Part shown: positions 8,443 to 16,851 of the stretch, one piece after another | Layout: each line of letters begins with the position of its first letter | Position numbering within the stretch: the first letter of the stretch is position 1 | Assembly (NCBI GenBank): GCA_023422555.1 | Contig: JAFAGQ010000056.1 | Coordinates: forward strand, 1-24,099 | Length of the DNA: 24,099 nt | Source of the DNA: Pseudomonadota bacterium | Lineage (GTDB): Bacteria > Pseudomonadota > Gammaproteobacteria > Burkholderiales > Burkholderiaceae_B | Direction of reading: 5' to 3' | Position numbers and translations under genes: made by a program | Notes under the pieces: model-generated | What the model saw: only the letters and a program-made list of their open reading frames with translations | Databases searched by the model: none | What the model was told of the DNA's origin: nothing

Positions 8443-9147
8443 TTACAGCACCTCACGATTGGAAATTTTGATCTTGTACTTTTTGACGGGAAAGAGCAAC
8501 TCTCCTGAGTACGGTGCTCCATCAACTTCAACGTCACAACCTTGCTCTAAACCTAAATTCAAACCGGGCAAAATATCCCAGCAATTAACTCCCTTCACAT
8601 TCTCGAAAACGGCAAATGAACCTTTTACAGCAGCAAGCATGTTGTACATTGAACACCCAATGATTCGGTACTCGAAGCCATCTGGGAGCAAGGATAAATT
8701 CTCTTTATTCAACGACGAGGATAGTCCATAAATCCTGGATTTATAGCGCTGCATGCGATTGCCGGTAATATGTACATCCTCAAATTCAGGCAAATATATG
8801 CAAGATTGTCGGTGGACACCATTATGATAAATAGATATTCCCACTCCCCATTCTTTTAAACCGGAGATGAAGTTTTCGGTTCCATCAATAGGGTCCAATA
8901 CGATATACGATCCGTTCGAATTCCATTGCTTATCATCAAAGGGAGCCAACTCCTCTGATATTAATTCGTATTCTGGCAGCTGCGTGCGAACATAATCGAA
9001 CACGATGGATTGAACCAGCAAATCACCTTTGCTGACATAACTACCATCATTTTTCATTTCGAATTGATTTCGCAGCGCTAGAACTTGACTTAGTTTCTGA
9101 CGAATCTCGGCCACAATCTGGCCGCAGTGATCTTTACTTTCACTCAT
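8443..9147 (-). CDS. Inositol-monophosphatase-family sugar phosphatase
   Basis: 234 residues, slightly shorter than the ~260-270 usual for the family. The metal-dependent phosphatase motifs are intact: ISEE (63-66), DPIDGTENF (85-93) and WDILPG (190-195). The start ATGA overlaps the stop of the CMP-sugar synthetase gene by 4 bases, and its own stop abuts the start of the NeuB-fusion gene, so the three are almost certainly co-translated. The position between a CMP-nonulosonate synthetase and a nonulosonate synthase suggests that it dephosphorylates the 9-phospho acid (or a precursor), a job usually done by HAD phosphatases in sialic acid and KDN pathways (inference). A housekeeping role such as CysQ is less likely given the coupling. 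Cytoplasmic, with no signal peptide. Confidence 0.88.
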   Translation of the reverse strand: MSESKDHCGQIVAEIRQKLSQVLALRNQFEMKNDGSYVSKGDLLVQSIVFDYVRTQLPEYELISEELAPFDDKQWNSNGSYIVLDPIDGTENFISGLKEWGVGISIYHNGVHRQSCIYLPEFEDVHITGNRMQRYKSRIYGLSSSLNKENLSLLPDGFEYRIIGCSMYNMLAAVKGSFAVFENVKGVNCWDILPGLNLGLEQGCDVEVDGAPYSGELLFPVKKYKIKISNREVL

Positions 9148-9809
9148 ACATTTGCACCGTTTACTAAACCTTTCGAGTAAATTGCGTCCGCTATTTCGAA
9201 ATCAATTGGCTCATTTATATCAACGCTTTCTATCTTGGATATCTCGATTAGATAGGGTGAATCTCCGATACGGACATTCCTTTCCATGATTAAGTCATGT
9301 GTATAAACATACAGGCCTGTCGTCTCGACAAAAACAGGATCCAGGTCTTGAGTCCTGGGAACAGCGTCTAGACGATAATTGACAGGCCTACCGTTTTGCC
9401 ACATGAACTCCTGCATTTTTAACACGGTCAGTGCACAATCGTGAGCTCCAGACACAACCTTCTCCACGCCTTCGGTAATGCTGGCAACTTTTACAAATGG
9501 CGCAGTTGCGTGTGCGAGCACATACACGTCTGCTGGAACGTCTCGCGCAAAACTCTGAAGGACCTCATTTATTTTAGTCTCTGAACGATCTAATTCTTCT
9601 GATCTGGATAAATAGGTTACCCCCTCTGGCAAATGTTCCTTAACGACATCATCGCTGCAATACACATAAATACCGTCCACCGCCGGAACCTGCAACAAGG
9701 TATTTAAAATACATGACAGAAGAGGAGTTCCGTCTGCTAATGGCTTCAAATTCTTTCCCGGAAGTCGCTCGTTATTTAACTTAAGCGGAACAAATGCAAC
9801 AACTTTCAT
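9144..9809 (-). CDS. CMP-N-acetylneuraminate synthetase-like cytidylyltransferase (NeuA family)
   Basis: 221 residues, close to the family norm. The N-terminus carries the nucleotide-binding signature FVPLKLNNERLPGKNLKPL (6-24), equivalent to the IPAR.GS.R.P.KN loop of NeuA/KdsB enzymes. Other landmarks are the CSDD turn (51-54), the HATAPF segment (100-105), TGLYVYT (164-170) and the C-terminal SVDINEPIDFEIA (195-207), typical of NeuA. It activates a nonulosonic acid with CTP to give CMP-sugar for transferases. The ATG at 9809 follows GAGAGAAAAAG, a reasonable ribosome-binding site. It is the first gene of the coupled trio and overlaps the next gene by 4 bases. The LNNER variant of the loop suggests a substrate other than Neu5Ac, but that is inference. 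Confidence 0.9.
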   Translation of the reverse strand: MKVVAFVPLKLNNERLPGKNLKPLADGTPLLSCILNTLLQVPAVDGIYVYCSDDVVKEHLPEGVTYLSRSEELDRSETKINEVLQSFARDVPADVYVLAHATAPFVKVASITEGVEKVVSGAHDCALTVLKMQEFMWQNGRPVNYRLDAVPRTQDLDPVFVETTGLYVYTHDLIMERNVRIGDSPYLIEISKIESVDINEPIDFEIADAIYSKGLVNGANV

Positions 9810-9988
9810 CTTTTTCTCTCTATAACAACCATAGTAATTATGGGTAAATTATTCAGCAGACGATATACAGACTGCGAGGCATCACTACTCTATTGACACT
9901 AAATAAGCACTTCGGTCTTGCTACAGCGAAGCAACTGTCCCCATTGATTGCTTCTTTATCACAATTGATAAATTAACCATACTATGAG

Positions 9989-11752
9989 TTATTTCGCATC
10001 ACGCACGCCTTTTCCAGGATAGATTGGTTGGGCCCGAAACCCATAGAAGTCGATAATCCCTTTGCCTGATATTTGTACGAAGACTCGGAAACGGTCTGTA
10101 CCTTCGGAGAAGGTTACCTCTCCACCTCGAAAATCCAGCTGGAACTGTTCAGCACGATTCCCCGAACCATAACCAACAATCATTATCCGAAGTTCTGCCG
10201 TCTCTTTAATTTCAGTATCGACTACAAAATCATATCTACCAGATAAGCACCTGTATGCCTTAGCCGATCGATGGTAACTTTTAGCTTCATCGCCCACCGA
10301 ATATAAAGCGCTATGCTCTTCGGCGAAATCAACTTCCAATCGAGTTCCGCATACATCCAGCGCAGTCATAGACACAGACGATCCAGCGTCGATTGTCGAA
10401 AGCGGATAGAGTTTGTCTCCTAACTTTTTCTGTTCCATCCACTGTGACAATCCGTTCAGAACGCTCCAGCAAAGAAAGTCAGAATCGACTCGGTAGTTCA
10501 CTGCCGACCAATTTTTAGATTCGACGTTTTCTTCGTCCTGAACATATTCTTCCGGCACAATAAACGTTTTTGGATGGCTATGTTCATCTGAGTTTGCTAC
10601 CGTAGCCAGATACGCAAGACCGCGCTTACGATTGAAATGGGCTACCCAGATTGAATCAGTGAGAGCACTGCTTAGAAAATAATCGACTTTATTCCCGGCA
10701 AAAATTTTCTTATCTGCGTGCGCTCCTACCAGAGAAACATATTTAACCCGATCCGAATATTTTACTTTCGCCAGTATATTTTCCAGATTTCTCACCTCGT
10801 CGGCTGCAACCGTGTTTTTGTATTCTTCTTCGTTAACCCCTACCGGAGCAGTTAGTCCATCAAAAATAAATAGCGCATCAGGATATTCTTCAATTATAGA
10901 ATCAATAATTGTAGCTATCGTACTATTTTGGTTAAGCCAGACCCGCTTCTGAGAACAAATACCGAACCATATAATGGGAGTCTGCTTATCTAGCAACTCA
11001 GCCAGTTCGCTGTTCTCATACTTGCCGCATACCTTCGATCTAATTGATGCAGCAGCAAACTGCATATTGTTCCGATAGGTTGGCGACAGTGGGCCTGCTG
11101 GATCGAGAGCAAAACCTTGGTGTTGCATCACATATGAGTTCAGTGAACCCGTAATACGGTACTCTGGTCCGTTATTTATTAAATCAGCGTCCAGGAAAGC
11201 CTGATTCTGCACAGTCAGTATAGGCATATTGGCCAAATACTCTTCCAGAAAAAGTAGCGTTGTGATCTTATCTCGGAAATAATGATATGGCCTGGGATAC
11301 GCATTTATCACGCCAAGAAAATTACGCCGGCTTTCTATCAGTTCCAGCTCGTCGACGTTACTCAGATCCCTATGAAAAGATCGTAACATTGGCATGATTT
11401 GCGATCTGCCGGCAGCATTGGAAAATATGATATTTTCGTCTGGCAAATAAATACTGTGTAAAAAGTACCGTGGATTCTGAACGATGTAGAATATTTTTCC
11501 ATTTCGGTCGACAAATCTAAGAAAATTTTTATCTGCCGAATAAATACTGAAGCTGCATTTGGCAAGGTGGTTGGAATGAACCGATGGCAGTTCAACATAT
11601 CCTTTTTTTCTTGCTTGCTGAAACAGATTCCCAATGTGTTCATCTTCTCGGAAAAGGATAAGCAATTTTCTCACCCTCTTCTTCAGCACTGGATCTATAT
11701 CCGGAGCTTTCGCAATTTTTCCATACGAAAATAACTTCAGACCATTTTCCAC
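9989..11752 (-). CDS. Unrecognised 587-aa protein; possible GT-B-like domain with C-terminal beta module
   Basis: I do not recognise a named family. The start is a GTG at 11752 with AGGT about 8 bases upstream. Residues ~1-240 are mixed alpha/beta without a clear motif. Residues ~257-400 look like the C-terminal Rossmann half of a GT-B glycosyltransferase: strand IIWFGICSQKR (260-270), ALFIFDGLTAP (293-303), VKYVSLVGAH (336-345), then YFLSSALTDSIWVAHFN (358-374). Residues ~450-575 are beta-rich, ending FRVFVQISGKGIIDFYGF (555-572), and resemble the beta-sandwich segments in the two large GT proteins of this locus. No signal peptide or membrane segment is seen. It sits 179 bases before the CMP-sugar trio. 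It may be a glycosyltransferase using one of the locus's sugars (inference). Confidence 0.7.
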   Translation of the reverse strand: MENGLKLFSYGKIAKAPDIDPVLKKRVRKLLILFREDEHIGNLFQQARKKGYVELPSVHSNHLAKCSFSIYSADKNFLRFVDRNGKIFYIVQNPRYFLHSIYLPDENIIFSNAAGRSQIMPMLRSFHRDLSNVDELELIESRRNFLGVINAYPRPYHYFRDKITTLLFLEEYLANMPILTVQNQAFLDADLINNGPEYRITGSLNSYVMQHQGFALDPAGPLSPTYRNNMQFAAASIRSKVCGKYENSELAELLDKQTPIIWFGICSQKRVWLNQNSTIATIIDSIIEEYPDALFIFDGLTAPVGVNEEEYKNTVAADEVRNLENILAKVKYSDRVKYVSLVGAHADKKIFAGNKVDYFLSSALTDSIWVAHFNRKRGLAYLATVANSDEHSHPKTFIVPEEYVQDEENVESKNWSAVNYRVDSDFLCWSVLNGLSQWMEQKKLGDKLYPLSTIDAGSSVSMTALDVCGTRLEVDFAEEHSALYSVGDEAKSYHRSAKAYRCLSGRYDFVVDTEIKETAELRIMIVGYGSGNRAEQFQLDFRGGEVTFSEGTDRFRVFVQISGKGIIDFYGFRAQPIYPGKGVRDAK

Positions 11753-12112
11753 ATTTTCTACCTGTCTTGCTCATTCCCACCAAATAGCGTCCTATTATTT
11801 GCAATTCCTATAGTCAGCGTATCTGATGCAAACGAACGTTATCACGAAATTAATAAAGTGATTCTACAATATTTCAGCAGGCTCAAGTTACGGTCTCGTC
11901 CTATACGAAAACGATGCATATTGCTCTTGGGATGGAGGAGTATTCAGACAGCGGAGGAGTAAGGTTTAAATAAAATACACTTGCTGATTTTGTTACATTC
12001 TAATTACATATTGAAGAAATTGGTGGAATAAATATGAGTAGTTAAGCAGAGTAAGCGAATTCATGTTGCAATACTACGGCTGAGTACTATAGTCTAGATT
12101 GGAAAAAGCGTT
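11753..12112. other. 360-bp intergenic region, nothing recognised
   Basis: This stretch separates the 460-aa hydrolase gene from the 587-aa gene. I see no open frame of note, no strong hairpin with a T-run, and no well-spaced -35/-10 pair. It is AT-rich and long enough to carry a promoter for the downstream genes. Confidence 0.5.
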
Positions 12113-13495
12113 TTACCCTATCGATACCATTCTGCGAACCCGTTTAACCACACCTGATTTGCTTTTTGAAAATGCGACGACCTCTAACTCTCCCCCTGCA
12201 TTGACTATATTTTTTACTTCAAATGTGACATATGGTTTACGTTCATACCAACGAGTTTGCACTCTCGTCCCATTTTGCAGTAGATAGAAAGCATACGTAC
12301 CTTCCTTCTCAGCCACAGAGTCGGAATAAGTGTTAAGTTCGGCCAGCACAGTTGATGTCGAATCTGAATAAACAACGTTCAGCTCTAATGTTCCCTCGTG
12401 TGTATGACTTTTCCTGCCAGCCTCCACCTCATCAGCGGTTTCCCTTACAGCACTTGAATTGCGGTCAAAATCACATAAGTCCCATTGGTAATAGGAATCT
12501 TTAGCAAATAGCGAGAAAATATTTGAACGTTCATCAGAAAATAATTCTGAATTAGCGGTACAGAACTCCAATAGCTGATATATCACTTCCCGTGGAGGAG
12601 CTACGTGGCCTTTGCCCCAGTTTCCAAATACCACCCCAAAGGGTATATTTTCTGCAATAAACGAGGAAGACCCGATTCGACGCCAGCTACCGAATTGACG
12701 CAAATACGGATCTGCGTGTATTACTACATGCCAATCATCCCGATTCTGCAAATACAGCACCTGGGCAAGTTGATTTGCACGTTTTCCTTCAAGACTATGC
12801 GAAACACCTGATCTGTCTAACACACTCTTCAGAAAAGGCTCCGGATCGCTTCTTAAGAATGCAGCTCTTGTATACATTTTTGACCACAATCTCGGAAATG
12901 CAGATTTCAGATACTTTTCAACAAATCTCGCAAAGTACTTAACTATACGCGTCTGAGGATTCCACACGAGTGCTGTATGAGATACGCTCAAGTATGTCGA
13001 AATATTAAGTGCGGCGAAACCCGCACCAGAACCACCGAACAAGATCGGCCTGACACTATATCTATCAGCGAAACCGTTGATGATCTCAGCAATACGAAGA
13101 GGAAGGTCTGGAACCATTTCATTACCGGCATACCAGGCAAGTCCGACCTTCCCATCGATATCCAACGACGGATCCGAAATTGAAATAGATGGCGTACCCA
13201 TGCCCTTAGTGATTGAGGTTCCAGAAAAGAATGGACCCTTCTTCTTTTCCCGCTGAGTCACCGCCCCATTAAGTCCGATTAGAACTGAGCCTGAAGTAAC
13301 GACTGACGCCATATTCTGAACCAGCACGTCAAGTACACACCCACGATCAAGTGATATACGATAAATACCATCGGAAGGAAATCCACCGTCCACTGCATCT
13401 CGAATGGATTCACAATAATAGATGGGCATTTCCCACTGCGAAAGATCGTTATATGGGTTCTCTCTCATTCCAGGTTTGTTATTTTTAATTTCCAT
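12113..13495 (-). CDS. Alpha/beta hydrolase with C-terminal Ig-like beta domain (loosely Asp2-like)
   Basis: 460 residues. A beta-rich N-terminal part (~20-100) precedes an alpha/beta-hydrolase core. The nucleophile elbow is FGGSGAGF (153-160, Ser156), an acidic loop is QNRDDWHV (250-257), and the late histidine is in NWGKGHVAPP (His297), a complete candidate triad. Residues ~365-455 form a separate beta domain with YAFYLLQNGTRVQTRWY (401-417), a pattern I associate with small Ig-like accessory domains in glycan-related proteins. The architecture recalls the accessory-Sec protein Asp2 (a glycan O-acetyltransferase with alpha/beta-hydrolase fold), but this is loose. The start at 13495 has only a weak ribosome-binding site; Met10 is an alternative. 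It lies 50 bases after the small membrane protein gene. Substrate unknown. Confidence 0.75.
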   Translation of the reverse strand: MEIKNNKPGMRENPYNDLSQWEMPIYYCESIRDAVDGGFPSDGIYRISLDRGCVLDVLVQNMASVVTSGSVLIGLNGAVTQREKKKGPFFSGTSITKGMGTPSISISDPSLDIDGKVGLAWYAGNEMVPDLPLRIAEIINGFADRYSVRPILFGGSGAGFAALNISTYLSVSHTALVWNPQTRIVKYFARFVEKYLKSAFPRLWSKMYTRAAFLRSDPEPFLKSVLDRSGVSHSLEGKRANQLAQVLYLQNRDDWHVVIHADPYLRQFGSWRRIGSSSFIAENIPFGVVFGNWGKGHVAPPREVIYQLLEFCTANSELFSDERSNIFSLFAKDSYYQWDLCDFDRNSSAVRETADEVEAGRKSHTHEGTLELNVVYSDSTSTVLAELNTYSDSVAEKEGTYAFYLLQNGTRVQTRWYERKPYVTFEVKNIVNAGGELEVVAFSKSKSGVVKRVRRMVSIG

Positions 13496-13545
13496 AGGTG
13501 CATTGACAACGAATACCTTATATTCCAGATAAGAAAACGAGCAAT

Positions 13546-13983
13546 CTAATCATCTGTGTTGGGTACTACATCGACAAATTGTTTCTCTGATTCATTTCCG
13601 TTTCTATAGACCAACGTAATCCAATACCAATGACGTTTGCCATTCCGATAAAGCTTGACGCTTTCAAACTCGTTACCCGACTTAGGAATTTCACGACGAG
13701 CGAGTGCAGCGGCTGGATTATTGGAAACGCGAGCGTAAATTTTTACGAGCACCACGTCCTCATCTGATGGCATTCTCCAGGTAATCACCGTACTTCCGTC
13801 TTCGTCCGTTGCGGTGACATCAGAGATAAGATCCTCGTGCTGCTCATTTAATATTATCGGATCACGGCTTTTTTTAAGCTTTAAATTAGTTTGTCTTGGC
13901 TCGTGCTTTCGGACCGCAATAACAACCAAAATTACTACGTATACGGCAAACACCAAACCTAATAAAAGGTTGAAGTTGTTCAT
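13546..13983 (-). CDS. Small membrane-anchored FN3-like protein
   Basis: 145 residues. Residues ~4-24 are one strongly hydrophobic helix (NLLLGLVFAVYVVILVVIAV) followed by positively charged residues (RKHEPR), which by the positive-inside rule predicts an N-out, C-in anchor, although short N-termini can insert either way. Residues ~55-140 alternate beta strands with the fibronectin-III-like pattern TVITWRMP ... VLVKIYAR ... WYWITLVYRNGNES, including the tryptophan of strand B and the tyrosine of strand F. The ATG at 13983 follows TGGGAATAA. It lies between the heparinase-like gene (110 bases) and the 460-aa hydrolase (50 bases), so it may be a scaffold or partner for one of them (inference). 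No homologue is recognised by name. Confidence 0.75.
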   Translation of the reverse strand: MNNFNLLLGLVFAVYVVILVVIAVRKHEPRQTNLKLKKSRDPIILNEQHEDLISDVTATDEDGSTVITWRMPSDEDVVLVKIYARVSNNPAAALARREIPKSGNEFESVKLYRNGKRHWYWITLVYRNGNESEKQFVDVVPNTDD

Positions 13984-14093
13984 TCTGTTTATTCCCAGGT
14001 TTCTATATTTAGGTTAGGCCAATTTCAGTTATGTAATAGTACTAATCCGCATCGACTGCGAATAAACAAATTCAATCTGAATAAGGCCAAATC

Positions 14094-15845
14094 TCAATTC
14101 CAATTGAGTTCATATCTCATATCAAGCGTCCGCCCGTAATGAAAAAACTCAATTACCTGGCATGGCTTCAATTTGTTAGGTCGATGCGATATCCATCCAT
14201 TAATATCGGGGTTCGTTTGTCCAACGGTTATCTTAAATTTAGGAAGATCTCCAATACAAGTAATTGATAGAATATCGTTACCATCCTTAATCCGGCAAAT
14301 TCCGTTTCTCTGTTCAAATATTACCGTTTTCTCTTCCGGCACTAGAAATCTCGTTACGTAGGTAACAGATTTAGTTTGCAATAGTTGGTCAATATGTCGC
14401 TCTCTCTCAGTACTGATCGGAATTATTATATCCGTGATGGTTATTTTGTTATTTTCACGGTTGTATTGCAGTTCTCTCGTTGATCGATACCCTGTGAACA
14501 TGCTACTGTGAGCCCTAACAGTTGAAATATTACCGAATCTTTCAAACGAAACTATTCCCGTTTCCTTCGAGTCTTCCAGCATTCTTGTCGCTTTGGATCT
14601 GAATGGCATAGATATATTATGGGCTTTTGCCGATCGAAAATATAATCTGTACGGGTCAGTACGAGAATGCTTATATAAACCGCCTTCAACTATCCAGTCT
14701 TTCCCTTTGTTGAAGAGAACAAACGACAAATCGTCATCATGTCGATGGTAATTACTCAGGAATCCACACTTGAACACGCAATGTAATTGATTCGTGAATT
14801 CGTTATGCTCATCGGCTTCCCATGTCGAGCGGAAAATTGCCCAGCCACTCTCCGTTAAAACAAGGTCAGTTGACTCTGGAATTGTTCCCCGCGCCCCTTT
14901 ATTTATCGAGTACAAAAACTGCTGATAGTTATCCGGTTTCATGTCTCGAAATATATCTCGCACCCGATAATCACAGGTATCACCTATTAAAGGCAATTTA
15001 CCGTCTGGACGAGTGGTATGCGTAAGCGCTGTAGTAGCTCTCTCAAGCATTCCGATCGGCATTTTAATCAAGCTATTTTTACCGTCGTAAGCATATCCAA
15101 TATGCAGGGCATCTACAGCCTGCTTTAGTCCAAATGTTAAATAAGCGGCACTATTTTCAATGTGTCCTCCGTCTGCCGCAAATGCTTTGGAAATTTCATA
15201 ATTTACACGAGCACTAGCTTTCTCAATTGCCCCATCAATCATGACCTTTCCTTGGAGCTCTTTCAAGAGCTCGAACAGAACGATATTTTGGTCCAGACCA
15301 TGATTTGTGCCTTTTGAGTAGAAAGAATCCTCTAAGAGTACCTGAATATGTTTACTTAGAATATTTGTCAATTCGGAAAAGAATTGACTATTATCCATAT
15401 TTCTACATTGCATATATGCCAATAGCAGCAACAAATTCCGCGCACGCAATGCAGTTCCATGATCGTGCCACGCGGAATCTGTGTCTGAAAGGTCATTCAG
15501 GTATGAATCAGCCCACGATTGTACGTACTCTTTCAGTAATTCGAAGCCTGACTGAACATCATGGGCCAGGTCATATGCAAGCAAACCTTTAGCGAATTCA
15601 AACTGATGCAGAAACCACTTCCATGTTCGATCCTTGAAAGGATCAATAGTCCAATCCATAGGTAAAGTCAAATTAACGGGTTGGTAATACCCTCCCGCAT
15701 TCCACAGTTGGTTATCAAGCATCGCTTTACCGCTTGCTATCAACGCCGAGCTCTTCAGATCCGCAAGACGTTCTGCGTAGAGAGCAGTAATTACAGAGCT
15801 TTTATTTTCGCCACTACTATCATTATTTACGTTATTCGATTGCAT
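14094..15845 (-). CDS. Heparinase II/III-family protein (polysaccharide lyase-like), no signal peptide
   Basis: 583 residues with the family's two parts: an (alpha/alpha) toroid up to ~330 and a beta-sandwich after it. The toroid contains WHDHGTALRARNLLLLL (126-142), NHG (181-183) and HIENSAAY (228-235). The sandwich opens with YHRHDDDLSFVLF (366-378). These supply His182, Tyr235 and His367/His369, positions that match by motif the His/Tyr/His set of heparinase II. So the active site looks intact. Unlike most secreted family members it has a polar Asn/Ser-rich N-terminus and no signal peptide, which fits a biosynthetic, cytoplasmic role such as trimming or epimerising uronic-acid-containing glycan (inference). 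wecC nearby would supply a uronic acid, ManNAcA. The ATG at 15845 has no good ribosome-binding site. Family assignment is firm, substrate unknown. Confidence 0.88.
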   Translation of the reverse strand: MQSNNVNNDSSGENKSSVITALYAERLADLKSSALIASGKAMLDNQLWNAGGYYQPVNLTLPMDWTIDPFKDRTWKWFLHQFEFAKGLLAYDLAHDVQSGFELLKEYVQSWADSYLNDLSDTDSAWHDHGTALRARNLLLLLAYMQCRNMDNSQFFSELTNILSKHIQVLLEDSFYSKGTNHGLDQNIVLFELLKELQGKVMIDGAIEKASARVNYEISKAFAADGGHIENSAAYLTFGLKQAVDALHIGYAYDGKNSLIKMPIGMLERATTALTHTTRPDGKLPLIGDTCDYRVRDIFRDMKPDNYQQFLYSINKGARGTIPESTDLVLTESGWAIFRSTWEADEHNEFTNQLHCVFKCGFLSNYHRHDDDLSFVLFNKGKDWIVEGGLYKHSRTDPYRLYFRSAKAHNISMPFRSKATRMLEDSKETGIVSFERFGNISTVRAHSSMFTGYRSTRELQYNRENNKITITDIIIPISTERERHIDQLLQTKSVTYVTRFLVPEEKTVIFEQRNGICRIKDGNDILSITCIGDLPKFKITVGQTNPDINGWISHRPNKLKPCQVIEFFHYGRTLDMRYELNWN

Positions 15846-16109
15846 ATATTATCTATAAATATTGAGTGTTATTCAGCAGAACATCGTCGCGATGAAGTCT
15901 GCTCAGAAGCAATAAGCGTCAAAAATTTAGTTAAGACGCAGAAGCTTTAGCGCTCATTATCAGACATCAACGAACTCGACCGGTGAAGAGATACAAGGTC
16001 GAAAAAACTTCATCAATGTGCAATGAGAATTTACGTTCAGATTAACTTAATCCAACGTGCTCAATTGAATTGTTGTGCATGATTGAAGATTTAGAGCCGA
16101 ATTTTCGCA

Positions 16110-16802
16110 TCAATCCGCAAATTTTTTAAACAGAGCCAGTGTCTCCGACACCCCATGATTTTTACCATGAGCCTCGAGTGGCCGGACCTCAAGATAAAAT
16201 TTATGTCGAACCTTGTTTAATTGAGATATAAAAGCAAGACCCTGTTCCTCAAAATAATTACCACGTTCCAACTGATTGAAGCATAAAAACAATTTTGTCC
16301 GGGAACGAGTTTGATACAGTACTTTCAGGTCATTGAATCGGGGATCAACATCATCTCCAAACATTGGGTCAAAATAAATTTTTGACCCTCGCTCAGAATA
16401 AGTCGAACCCAACAAAACAGTCTGCGGAACATTAGCATAGACAGCAGTCGCATGATTCAGCTTACCATGCAGAAGTCCTCCATAACCACCCATACTGGAT
16501 CCCCAAAAATAAAGTCTTCCAGTGCCGGTCTCTGCCCGCACCTGGTCAATGATGGCTTTCATCGCATCAAGCCAAAAAAAATCTCCTAATTCACCTAAAA
16601 ACCAGCAGCCCATTCCTTTGTAGCCAAAATTATCAATCGGACAAACTACGTTCCAGTTCGCAGACTTAAATTGCGATGGCCGCTCCACGTAACCCTGACC
16701 GTGCAATATGATAAGAATTGGCCGATTTGGGGTTTCAGCAGGTGTTAAATAATAATCGATGGTTCGTTTACCAACGACTAGTTGTCGCTTCTGGGTATCC
16801 AA
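16110..16802 (-). CDS. Small alpha/beta hydrolase / esterase-like protein (TTG start)
   Basis: 230 residues. ILIILHGQGY (29-38) is the oxyanion-hole strand, and YFWGSSMGGYGGLL (98-111) is a classical GxSxG elbow with Ser103. The histidine is in AHGKNHG (211-217), and Glu179 or a nearby acid could complete the triad. An in-frame stop lies four codons upstream of the TTG at 16802, and there is no ATG or GTG before the fold begins, so TTG must be the start, with only a weak GGATGA upstream. The gene follows the 1530-residue GT gene by 49 bases, so both are probably co-transcribed. No signal peptide. It may be a deacetylase or acyl-transfer enzyme acting on the glycan or its precursors (inference). 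Confidence 0.82.
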   Translation of the reverse strand: MDTQKRQLVVGKRTIDYYLTPAETPNRPILIILHGQGYVERPSQFKSANWNVVCPIDNFGYKGMGCWFLGELGDFFWLDAMKAIIDQVRAETGTGRLYFWGSSMGGYGGLLHGKLNHATAVYANVPQTVLLGSTYSERGSKIYFDPMFGDDVDPRFNDLKVLYQTRSRTKLFLCFNQLERGNYFEEQGLAFISQLNKVRHKFYLEVRPLEAHGKNHGVSETLALFKKFAD

Positions 16803-16851
16803 TTTAGTTAATCATCCGAATCTAGAATACAAATTTTCATCATTCGCCTTG

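Noticed and set aside
8300..8731. Plus-strand open frame of 143 codons
   Set aside because: It is antisense across the IMPase and NeuB-fusion genes, both of which have strong family motifs.
6892..9809. Classical Neu5Ac operon (neuBCA)
   Set aside because: No hydrolysing epimerase NeuC is present, NeuB lacks SAF and is fused, and an IMPase is inserted, so the product cannot be assumed to be Neu5Ac.
9890..9925. Possible hairpin (CTTCG/CGAAG) before the NeuA-like gene
   Set aside because: The stem is 5 bp with a long loop and no T-run, too weak to call a terminator or leader structure.
14094..15845. Catabolic glycosaminoglycan-degradation gene
   Set aside because: No signal peptide, transporter, sulfatase or regulator is nearby; the context is biosynthetic.
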